From: Halovenus amylolytica
GTDB lineage: Archaea; Halobacteriota; Halobacteria; Halobacteriales; Haloarculaceae
DNA length: 64,000 bases
NCBI GenBank assembly: GCA_004015825.1
Contig: SAYS01000006.1
Location: 1-64,000 of the forward strand
Reading direction: 5' to 3'
The notes under the pieces were generated by a model. The model was not told the origin of the DNA, ran no database searches, and saw only the letters and a list, made by a program, of their open reading frames with translations. This document shows positions 54,405 to 61,597 of this stretch, piece after piece; the first letter of the stretch is position 1; each line of letters begins with the position of its first letter. The position numbers and the translations under genes were made by a program.

Positions 54405-54664
54405 ATCTGAGCATTTGTGAGGATCTACTTGTGTGTTCCTGTTGGGGTGAGAGTGGTCGGTAGTTCAGGAGACAGAGTGGGAAAACGTACTGGCAGTAAC
54501 GAACCCGAAAATATCGCCTCGAACAGCAGGAAGCGAACAGAATCGTCCGCCCGCTCTCCAGATACGTCGGCGGGACCGACCGGTCGTGGACGCCACTGGC
54601 CGAGCGGGAAGTGTGAGCTGCGCTCGCTAGAACTGATATATGCCCGGCCCGAGTGAGTCTGTAT

Positions 54665-54967
54665 ATGGACGACGCCTCACTCGACGAGTTCCTCGACACT
54701 GGATCGGACGCCGAGGAGGACACAGCCGCCACTGAGAGCGAAAAACTCGAACCGGTGGACGAGGACGCGGACACCGATGACTCTGACAGCGACGGCGCGG
54801 CTGAAACACAGTCTGCAGCGACTGTCGACACGGATACTGTCGAACCAGCGACGCCGACCGCAAAGTGGACCGAATCTGGCGAGTACTGTGATCGCTGCGG
54901 GGAGGAAACTCAGCGGCTGTGGACCGACGACGAACTGGCTGTCTGCCGGGACTGCAAGGAGTGGTAG
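54665..54967 (+). CDS. Acidic protein with C-terminal zinc finger
   Basis: From the ATG at 54665 (MDDASLDEFL) the product has 100 residues. The first 70 are Asp/Glu/Thr/Ala-rich and likely disordered, and the end has two CxxC knuckles (YCDRCGEE and VCRDCKEW) that form a small zinc ribbon. GATATATG at about 54635-54642 is a fitting TATA box for a leaderless message. A haloarchaeal family of unknown role, perhaps binding nucleic acid or protein. Confidence 0.75.
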   Translation: MDDASLDEFLDTGSDAEEDTAATESEKLEPVDEDADTDDSDSDGAAETQSAATVDTDTVEPATPTAKWTESGEYCDRCGEETQRLWTDDELAVCRDCKEW

Positions 54968-55009
54968 CTGGCGGACAGGCTTATTGTGGACGACTGACAA
55001 CCATTTTAC

Positions 55010-55516
55010 ATGGAGTTCGACGTCATCCAGGGGGACATCGCACAGCAGTCAGCAGACGTGCTCGTAAACGCCGCGGGAACGAGTCTCCGGATGGGCTCCG
55101 GCGTTGCCGGGGCACTCCGACGCGGCGCTGGCAGCGAAATCAACGAGGAAGCGATGTCGAAGGGCCCGGTCGACCTCGGCGGCGTCGCGGTGACGGACGC
55201 CTACGACCTCGACGCAGCGCACGTGATCCACGCGGCGGCGATGCCACACTACGGTGACGGCAAGGCGACAGCCGAAAGTATCGCCGATGCGACCCGGAAC
55301 ACCCTCGAACGGGCAGACGAACTCGGCGCGGAGTCACTCGTCATTCCGGCACTCGGCTGTGGTGTCGCGGGCTTCGATCTCTCCGAGGGTGCACAGATCA
55401 TCGCCGAGACGATCGCCGAGTACGATGCGAACACACTCGAAGCGGTCTCTCTCATCAGCTACTCTGACGAGGAGTACGAAACAATCGAAGATGCTGTCGA
55501 GGGCGTTCGCGGCTGA
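55010..55516 (+). CDS. Macro domain protein (ADP-ribose-binding/hydrolase)
   Basis: The 168-residue single macro domain shows GDIAQQSADVLVNAAGTSL (8-26), the glycine-rich GSGVAGALRRGAG loop (29-41) and PALGCGVAGFDLSEGA (about 112-127). These are the ADP-ribose contacts of the family. It likely removes ADP-ribose or acetyl-ADP-ribose. It is alone and convergent with an aldo/keto reductase across an inverted repeat. Confidence 0.9.
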   Translation: MEFDVIQGDIAQQSADVLVNAAGTSLRMGSGVAGALRRGAGSEINEEAMSKGPVDLGGVAVTDAYDLDAAHVIHAAAMPHYGDGKATAESIADATRNTLERADELGAESLVIPALGCGVAGFDLSEGAQIIAETIAEYDANTLEAVSLISYSDEEYETIEDAVEGVRG

Positions 55517-55527
55517 ACGGACAACTC

Positions 55528-55607
55528 ATACTGCCGGCTGTAAGAAACTGAAGAATTGCGCCACCCCAGGGTAGCGCATCTCTTTCCGAATGTACAGCCG
55601 GCAGTAT
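55528..55607. terminator. Long inverted repeat between convergent genes
   Basis: ATACTGCCGGCTGTA (55528-55542) and its exact complement (55593-55607) form a 15-bp stem with a 50-base loop, in which TGCGC/GCGCA (near 55557-55578) makes a second stem. It starts 12 bases after the macro domain stop and reaches the stop codon of the reductase, so it can terminate both transcripts. Confidence 0.6.
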
Positions 55608-56581
55608 CACTCGTGGCCGCTGACAGAGACCGGCTCGTAGGGTGCTTCGAGATACTCGATGTCGCTATCGGAGAGTGAGATATCCAGTGCTTCGACGGCC
55701 TCTTCCAGATGTTCGACGCTCGTGGTGCCGACGATCGGTGCGTCGACCCACTCCTTGTGGAGGACCCACGACAGCGCGATCTGGGCCATCGAGGCGTCCT
55801 TGTCGGCAGCCAACTCCTGGACGCGCTCGTTGATCTCCTCGCCGTTCCCTTCGAAGTAGGGGTGTTCTCGTGCGTACTCGTCGGACTCCCCGCGGGTCGT
55901 TTTGTCGAACTTCTCGTGTGGGCGTGCGAGATAGCCCCGAGCCAGTGGACTCCACGGGATCACGCCGATCCCCTCCTTTTGACAGTACGGCAGCATCTCG
56001 CGTTCTTCCTCCCGGTAGAGCAGGCTGTAGTGGTTCTGCATCGTCAGGAACTGATCGAGTCCCAGCCGCTCGCTGGTGTGCTGGGCCTCGGCGAACTGGT
56101 GAGTCCACATCGAACTCGCGCCGAGATACCGCACCTTCTCGCGTCTGACCGCGTCGTCGAGCGCGCGCATCGTCTGTTCGATCGGGGTGTCGTAATCCCA
56201 GCGGTGGATCTGGTAGAGATCGATCGTCTCCATCCCCAGCCGCTCACGGCTCGCGTCGAGTTCCTGTTCGATCGCCTTCCGCGAGAGCCCGCCCGAGTTC
56301 GGGTCGTCGTCGTCCATCTGGAAGTAGCCTTTCGTCGCGACGACCATCTCCTCGCGTCTACCGTCGAGGGCATTGCCGACGATGCGCTCCGATTCACCCT
56401 TCGAGTACATGTTCGCGGTATCGAAGAAGTTGATGCCGAGATCGATGGCGCGTTCGATGATCGGCTGGCTCTCCTCTTCGTCGAGAACCCAGTCGCGCCA
56501 CTCCGGCGTGCCGAAGCTCATACAGCCCAGACAGAGCCGACTGACTTCCATCCCTGTCTCTCCGAGTGTGGTATACTCCAT
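55607..56581 (-). CDS. Aldo/keto reductase
   Basis: The 324-residue TIM-barrel oxidoreductase has the tetrad Asp (FFDTANMY), Tyr, Lys (VATKGYF) and His (YQIHRWD), plus SPLARGYL and GTTSVEHLEEAV for NADP(H) binding. From the ATG at 56581 it starts MEYTTLGETGMEVSRLCLG. It belongs to the YajO/AKR type with broad substrate range. A different, shorter AKR begins at 63230. Confidence 0.92.
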   Translation of the reverse strand: MEYTTLGETGMEVSRLCLGCMSFGTPEWRDWVLDEEESQPIIERAIDLGINFFDTANMYSKGESERIVGNALDGRREEMVVATKGYFQMDDDDPNSGGLSRKAIEQELDASRERLGMETIDLYQIHRWDYDTPIEQTMRALDDAVRREKVRYLGASSMWTHQFAEAQHTSERLGLDQFLTMQNHYSLLYREEEREMLPYCQKEGIGVIPWSPLARGYLARPHEKFDKTTRGESDEYAREHPYFEGNGEEINERVQELAADKDASMAQIALSWVLHKEWVDAPIVGTTSVEHLEEAVEALDISLSDSDIEYLEAPYEPVSVSGHE

Positions 56582-56678
56582 ATCTCGCCTCTCGGACGGC
56601 GCGAGTGAAAAGGTTCTGTTGAGACTCAAAGACGAACGATTCTTTCTGAGTTCGGATGGACTGAAAACTGGATCTACG

Positions 56679-56757
56679 ACAAGCAAGAAGGTCCCACTCG
56701 GCCTGAAAAACCACGCCGGGCGGGACTGAAAGGGGCCGGAGGCTTTCTTGTTGTTCT
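56679..56757. repeat. Short, degenerate composite palindrome (copy D)
   Basis: The left arm ACAAGCAAGAAGGTCC (56679-) and right arm GGAGGCTTTCTTGTTGTT (to 56754) are imperfect versions of the arms in copies B and C. The inner part holds GGGACTGAAAGGGGCC, which matches the second hairpin of copy B. It is located between the divergent aldo/keto reductase and DUF5800 genes. Confidence 0.55.
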
Positions 56758-56844
56758 CGACCGCTCCTCAAGATGCACTCCTCAAATCACATTCTCGATC
56801 CCTGCGACCGGGGACTTTTATCACCAACCAACTTACACCGCTGT

Positions 56845-57042
56845 ATGACAGTTCTTTCCTTCGACGAGCACGGTGTCGACGTGGTTTACGAGGGTACCGA
56901 ATTCCGTCTGGAGAAGACACTCATCGAGGATGCGACACAGAAAGAATACCCCGAGGTTACCGACCACGAGGTGTTACAGATCGTCGAAAAAAATCCCGCC
57001 CTCTCGGGCGAGCCGCAACGGATCGCAGAAATACTCGCCTAA
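56845..57042 (+). CDS. Small DUF5800-like protein
   Basis: The 65-residue product from the ATG at 56845 has GVDVVYEGTEFRLEKTLIEDAT and ends NPALSGEPQRIAEILA, a haloarchaeal family of uncharacterised short acidic proteins (DUF5800-like, from memory). It has its own start region and is convergent with the second phasin-like gene, 18 bases apart. Confidence 0.75.
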   Translation: MTVLSFDEHGVDVVYEGTEFRLEKTLIEDATQKEYPEVTDHEVLQIVEKNPALSGEPQRIAEILA

Positions 57043-57060
57043 CAGCTCACAAATTCTCGG

Positions 57061-57612
57061 TTACGCTTCGACCGATTCGACTGCCTGCTCGGAGACTTCC
57101 TGGACCTGGGCCTGGAGGTCCTCGGCCTGATCCTGGACTTCTTCGAACTGCGCCTGCATCTCCTCGACGGCCTCGACGGACTGGCCTTCGAGCTCTTCGT
57201 GGGTGTCGTACAGCATCTCCATCTGGTCTTCGAGCATGCTGACGTACTCCTCGCTCATCTCGTCGGCTGCCTCGACACCTTCTTCCATCTCACCGGTGAG
57301 GTTGACGAACAGTTCTTCGTGACTTTCGAGCAGTGCCGCGTACTGCTCGTCGACCATCTCACGCAGTTCGAGCACTTGCTCGTCCATCCCCGGCACGTTC
57401 GCCTCGACGCCGTCGAGGAAGCTGTGGATCAGATCCTGCTGGAGTTCGACGGCACTTCGCTGGAACGACTCCTGGCTGTCCAGGCTTCCGACCGCCGCCT
57501 TCCCGAACTGAGTCTGCATTTCGACGCCCTGCTTGAGCGCGCGCTGTCCCTGCTCGAGTGATTTCCGCTGCATTTCGAACGTCGCTTTGACTGGCTGTGT
57601 GTAGTCTACCAT
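57061..57612 (-). CDS. Phasin-like coiled-coil protein (paralogue 2)
   Basis: The 183-residue acidic helical protein starts MVDYTQPVKATFEMQRKSL and ends QEVSEQAVESVEA, closely parallel to the protein at 5436 in length, start, central EEYVSMLEDQ region and final coiled coil. Sequence identity is moderate, so the duplication is old. The role is unknown; phasin or other granule/surface-coat function is a guess. Its promoter region has the same phased repeat. Confidence 0.75.
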   Translation of the reverse strand: MVDYTQPVKATFEMQRKSLEQGQRALKQGVEMQTQFGKAAVGSLDSQESFQRSAVELQQDLIHSFLDGVEANVPGMDEQVLELREMVDEQYAALLESHEELFVNLTGEMEEGVEAADEMSEEYVSMLEDQMEMLYDTHEELEGQSVEAVEEMQAQFEEVQDQAEDLQAQVQEVSEQAVESVEA

Positions 57613-57640
57613 TGTGTTGTAATTCTAACTACTCTTCCTG

Positions 57641-57688
57641 TCTATATAAACCTTTCTTCTATTACCATTGGCTACCATCTGTTGCCAC
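57641..57688 (-). promoter_or_regulatory. TATA box and phased TACCAT repeats of phasin-like gene 2
   Basis: On the plus strand TACCAT lies at 57663 and 57673 and a degenerate TGCCAC at 57683, again 10 bases apart; read in gene orientation they are ATGGTA-type units. A TATA box (TTTATATA, minus strand, around 57643-57650) follows about 12 bases nearer the gene and 33 bases before the ATG. The core TACCATT-[TG]-GCTACCATC is shared with 5355-5371 (17 bases, one mismatch). Confidence 0.55.
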
Positions 57689-57861
57689 TGGCGGGACTAC
57701 TCTTCATATCTACACCCCGGGATCGGTCGTCCTCACTGTTTCCACATAACTATAACTTTAGTATAATTATTGGCCAAACAACTCTTAGACGTAATTATCC
57801 GGTGAATTAATTGATAGAGCCAGCAAAATTAAGTAGGGTAAATAAAAACACTCTTTACGTA

Positions 57862-58680
57862 ATGGTCCGGAGCGATATACATACAGGAAGTGTCAGGGAG
57901 CTGCTACAGGGTGTTCTTGGTGAGGCGTCGGGTGGGCTCTTGCTTGTCAATCCGACACAGCGGACGATCCGGGAACTGGTAGAAACCTATCAGGATTCGG
58001 ATTCACTCCCTGTCGTTCGGCTTCTCGCTGATGAACAACCGTTGAAGGAACTTACGGAGGACTTTCTCGTTGCGAGTGCGCTCGCAGACCTCGTCGCAGA
58101 CGGGGCACTCGACGTTCGCATTCTGAGTTCTGTTCCCCGTCATTCGTTGCTTCTCACCGAGGAGTTCGTCGTCTCGCTGGTCGAGGGCGAGGAGATGGTC
58201 GCCGGGTTGACGACGCGTGAGGGGGCGTTCGTGGATTCGATCCACGCCGAGTACGAAGACCACTGGTCCGAGGCCAGTGAGTTCTCGTTCCGGACACCAC
58301 CGCTTTCACACATCCGGGAGACCCTCGAAGCCGACATCGGTTCAGACGTCGTCGAGGATTTCGACCGCGTGCTCGAAAGTCTCGACACCGCCAAAGGTGA
58401 CGGCAACGGACTCGACGAGGTGACGATCGCGTTGCTGGTCGCGGCGAACAACGGCGAACTGCTGTACGATATCAGCCGCTGGGGGGAAGATATCCGTCTG
58501 GCGAGCAAGGCAACCTTCTCCCGAAACAAGAACCGACTCGAAGAGGCCGGGCTGATCGACACGGAGAAAGTGCCGATCGACGTCGGCCGTCCGCGACTCC
58601 GGCTGGTGCTGGCGAACGGTTCCTTACAAGAGTCCGACATCGAAGCTGTCGCCGAGCGTGCACAGGAAGAACTCGCGTAG
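57862..58680 (+). CDS. tbsP: TbsP-like transcriptional regulator (DUF5821)
   Basis: From the ATG at 57862 (MVRSDIHTGSV) the protein has 272 residues: a Rossmann-like N-terminal half with LLLVNPTQRTIREL and LTEDFLVASALADLVADG, and a C-terminal winged-helix part with ISRWGEDIRLASKATFSRNKNRLEEAGLI (about 217-245). In Haloferax volcanii TbsP regulates gluconeogenic gapII together with TrmB. An earlier TTG at 57811 is possible but less likely. It precedes the YcaO gene by 47 bases on the same strand. Confidence 0.75.
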   Translation: MVRSDIHTGSVRELLQGVLGEASGGLLLVNPTQRTIRELVETYQDSDSLPVVRLLADEQPLKELTEDFLVASALADLVADGALDVRILSSVPRHSLLLTEEFVVSLVEGEEMVAGLTTREGAFVDSIHAEYEDHWSEASEFSFRTPPLSHIRETLEADIGSDVVEDFDRVLESLDTAKGDGNGLDEVTIALLVAANNGELLYDISRWGEDIRLASKATFSRNKNRLEEAGLIDTEKVPIDVGRPRLRLVLANGSLQESDIEAVAERAQEELA

Positions 58681-58727
58681 CCGACCGTATCACGGGCTTT
58701 TTGCCCCACCGTCGTCTCGGCTAACCT

Positions 58728-60413
58728 ATGACAGTCGGGATCGTCGGCTCCGGACCGGCAGCTGCAGCCGCCGAAGCCGTCCTCGCGGACACAGAGACAG
58801 TCCGTACGGAGTCGGTCGGCGACCACGCCCTTTCGATCGTCACCGGACAGACCGGTGATCCGGTCTTCAGACGGGCCAACGAACAGGCACTGGAAACGGC
58901 GAGCCCGTGGCTCGCCGTCGAGATCGGCGGGATCGGCGGCCAGTCGTTCGTCCAGGCGAGCATCTCCGCATTTGGCCCCGAATCGGGCTGTTACGAGTGT
59001 CTCCGGGGGCGCGTACAGGCCAACAGCGCCCGTCAGGAGGAGCTGACCGACGACGGTCCGGCACACACCGAACGGTTCGCCGGTGCTGTCGCCGCCCGCG
59101 AGGCCGCCCGCTATCTGCAGGGCACGGATATTTTCGGACAGGTCGTCACGTTGCCCGTCGAGCGGCGACCCTTTCTCCCGCTCCCGAACTGCGGCTGTGC
59201 CGACCCCGTCGACCGGGAACTCGGCCGCGATCACGTCGACCGGGGACTCGACGAGTCGCTCGCACGCGCGGAGCAGGCACTCGACGAACTGGTCGGCATC
59301 GTCCAGGAGGTCGGGGAGGCGGAGTCGTTCCCGGTTCCGTACTACCTCGCGCGTGGCTGTGACACGACCGGATTCAGCGACGCGAGCGCTGCCCGGGATG
59401 CAGCCGGCGTCGCGATCGACTGGAACAGCGCCTTCATGAAAGCACTCGGCGAGGCACTCGAACGGTACTGTGCCGGCGTCTACCGGACCGAGCCACTCGA
59501 AACAGCCCCACCGAACGAGATGAGACACGCAGTCGACCCCTCGGCGTTCGTCTGCGAGGGTAACCCGGATCCGACGACACCGATCGAGTTTGCCGAGGGA
59601 GAACATCTCGCGACACGCGAGCGCGTCTCGCTGCCGGCGGAGTTCGTCTACCATCCGCCACCGGCCAGCCGGTATCACTCCCCGGTGACGACCGGGCTGG
59701 GGCTGGGCAACTCCACCGTCGAGGCGATCCTCGCTGGGCTGTACGAGGTACTCGAACGGGACGCGATGATGCTCTCGTGGTACTCCACGTTCGAGCCACT
59801 GGGATTGCAACTCGACGACCCGACCTACGAGACGCTCACCAGCCGCGCTCGCTCGGAGGATCTCACCGTCTCGACGCTGTTGCTCACACAGGATGTCGAC
59901 GTCCCCGTCGTCGCCGCGGCTGTCCAGCGAGACTCGTGGCCGAAACTCGCCTTCGGGACGGGGGCTCATCTCGACGTCACCCGGGCTGCCAACTCGGCGC
60001 TGGCGGAAGCACTGCAGAACTGGACGGAACTCCGTGGGATGGGTGCCGACGAGGCCGGGAACGCACTGGGTGCGATCGGACAGTACGCCGACGAGCCGGG
60101 TGCGGCAGCCGAATTCGTCGATCACGATGCCGCCGTTCCGGCCGACTCCGTCGGCCCGGCCGACTGTCCAACTGGCGAGGCCCAGCTCGATGCCGTCCTC
60201 GACCGGGTCGACGAGACCGGACTCGATGCCTACGCAGTCCGTCTGACCACCCGCGACGTCGCAGGGATCGGCTTCGAAGCTGTCCGTGCGCTCGTTCCCT
60301 CGGCACAGCCGCTGACGTTCGGCTCACACACGTTTGGGGAGCGCGCTGTCTCGGTCCCCGAAGCGCTCGGGTTCGAGTCAGCGCTGGAGATGGACCATCA
60401 TCCGTTCCCGTAA
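58728..60413 (+). CDS. YcaO cyclodehydratase fused to a zinc-binding E1-like domain
   Basis: The 561-residue protein has an N-terminal E1-like/TOMM partner domain (about 1-170) with the cysteines C88-xx-C91 and C155-x-C157 that form the zinc site of cyclodehydratase C-proteins, then a YcaO domain with ATP-binding blocks GEALERYCAG (about 243-252) and AGLYEVLERDA (about 335-345). The C-terminus is PFP, shorter than the PxPxP of azoline-forming YcaOs. YcaO enzymes use ATP to make azolines, thioamides or amidines in peptides and proteins. No precursor peptide, dehydrogenase or TfuA gene is next to it. Confidence 0.85.
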   Translation: MTVGIVGSGPAAAAAEAVLADTETVRTESVGDHALSIVTGQTGDPVFRRANEQALETASPWLAVEIGGIGGQSFVQASISAFGPESGCYECLRGRVQANSARQEELTDDGPAHTERFAGAVAAREAARYLQGTDIFGQVVTLPVERRPFLPLPNCGCADPVDRELGRDHVDRGLDESLARAEQALDELVGIVQEVGEAESFPVPYYLARGCDTTGFSDASAARDAAGVAIDWNSAFMKALGEALERYCAGVYRTEPLETAPPNEMRHAVDPSAFVCEGNPDPTTPIEFAEGEHLATRERVSLPAEFVYHPPPASRYHSPVTTGLGLGNSTVEAILAGLYEVLERDAMMLSWYSTFEPLGLQLDDPTYETLTSRARSEDLTVSTLLLTQDVDVPVVAAAVQRDSWPKLAFGTGAHLDVTRAANSALAEALQNWTELRGMGADEAGNALGAIGQYADEPGAAAEFVDHDAAVPADSVGPADCPTGEAQLDAVLDRVDETGLDAYAVRLTTRDVAGIGFEAVRALVPSAQPLTFGSHTFGERAVSVPEALGFESALEMDHHPFP

Positions 60414-60430
60414 GACTGGCCCCTTCCTGG

Positions 60431-61117
60431 CTACAGCAACCGCTTGGCGTACTCTGCATACTCCGCAGGAACGAGTTCGTCCAGATCCTCGGTGTCGCCG
60501 TCGGCGTTGACGAGATACGCCCGGCCGCGCCGGTCGCCGTAGACGCGCTGGAAGTCGTAGACGAAACCGTACACCGTCACATCCTCGGGCACATCGTTGC
60601 TCTCGATCAGAAATTCTACCTGTCTGTCGACGTTGAACTCGACGAGTTGATCGACCAGACTCACGTCACGGTCCGGATCGACCCGGTCGTCTTCGAGGCC
60701 GTCCTCGACGACCGGCTTCAGGAGGCTGATCCACTTCTCGACCCCGGGCGGTGTTTCGGCTTTTCGCCCATTCTGTACGGTATCGAGTGCGGCCGTTATC
60801 GCACCACAGCCCGTGTGCCCGACGACGAGTGCCATCTTCGTCTCGGTATAGGCCATCGGGTAGAGCATACTGCCATCGACGACTCGCTCCCCGTCGTGGC
60901 GGTCCCAGACCTGGTTGCCGATCGTACTCGGGGTGAACAACCAGCCCGGTGTCTCGACGGACCACATCCCCTCCTGGGCGACACGGGAATCCGAACAGCA
61001 CATAGAGACTGTCGCAGGCTTTTGACCCGCCTCGACATCGGCGAAGTACTCCTCCGGAAGTGAATCGACGTGTCTGGAATTTCGTTCGAAAAGCTCTACC
61101 AGGCTCGTTACTGACAT
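60431..61117 (-). CDS. Beta-class carbonic anhydrase
   Basis: The 228-residue enzyme has the zinc ligands of the beta class, CCSDSRV (about 40-46) and GHTGCGA (about 99-105), with the Asp-Arg dyad. It interconverts CO2 and bicarbonate. The start at 61117 (MSVTSLVEL) is the only suitable one. It is convergent with the YcaO gene. A gamma-class relative is at 45525. Confidence 0.93.
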   Translation of the reverse strand: MSVTSLVELFERNSRHVDSLPEEYFADVEAGQKPATVSMCCSDSRVAQEGMWSVETPGWLFTPSTIGNQVWDRHDGERVVDGSMLYPMAYTETKMALVVGHTGCGAITAALDTVQNGRKAETPPGVEKWISLLKPVVEDGLEDDRVDPDRDVSLVDQLVEFNVDRQVEFLIESNDVPEDVTVYGFVYDFQRVYGDRRGRAYLVNADGDTEDLDELVPAEYAEYAKRLL

Positions 61118-61221
61118 ACCCCGAATAAAATACTACTCCAGTTAATATCTGTGGACTCTGTCTCGGGGAATATTTGATTTTCTATCACGGCGTCGTCGGG
61201 GGTGGTGGCTACTCGGTATAC

Positions 61222-61380
61222 TCAGGGCTCGTGTCCGATCGTAATATCACCGAGACTGGTGTGACAGTCGCCACACCGGTACTCTCTGACGATACCGTCC
61301 GAGCTCAGTTCGACGACGTCGCTTCCACAGTCACAGGCGTTGAGCTGTGAGGGTGGTGAGCATCGCTTCCAGTTCATCAT
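61222..61380 (-). CDS. 52-residue putative zinc-binding protein
   Basis: The minus-strand frame from ATGATG at 61380 encodes MMNWKRCSPPSQLNA, then CDCGSD and YRCGDCHTSLGD, ending GHEP before TGA at 61222. Two cysteine knuckles (C-x-C at 16/18 and C-xx-C at 36/39) about 18 residues apart look like a small zinc ribbon. The gene is upstream of the carbonic anhydrase on the same strand. Could also start at the second Met. Short frames can be accidental, so confidence is moderate. Confidence 0.5.
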   Translation of the reverse strand: MMNWKRCSPPSQLNACDCGSDVVELSSDGIVREYRCGDCHTSLGDITIGHEP

Positions 61381-61437
61381 CTGTGCTCCGTCGTGTAGCA
61401 ACTAAACGTTGTTTTCACTTTCAGTGACAGTAGTTTC

Positions 61438-61459
61438 GACGCCCGAACATGTGGGCGTC
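61438..61459. other. Short hairpin upstream of the HTTM gene
   Basis: GACGCCC (61438-61444) pairs with GGGCGTC (61453-61459), seven base pairs with an eight-base loop. It lies in the 217-base gap between the zinc protein and the HTTM gene; it may end an upstream transcript. No other feature was seen there. Confidence 0.35.
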
Positions 61460-61597
61460 TCGCCATTTTCGGTCCTTATTCGACGTTTCGTCTTCGTGTG
61501 ATTTCTGTGGTTGCTCTCTTCGAGTGACCAAAAAACATACATCCTGTATCCGAATAGGAGGAACCATCTTCCTGCGCTGGTGTTTCATCTTTCATTC

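Noticed and set aside
54518..54532. GAACAGCAGGAAGCG as another arm of the palindromic family
   Set aside because: Only about ten bases match the arm and there is no partner or shared flank; treated as chance.
58140..60125. Minus-strand open frame (661 codons) across the TbsP and YcaO genes
   Set aside because: It covers parts of two well-supported plus-strand genes and has no motif of its own.
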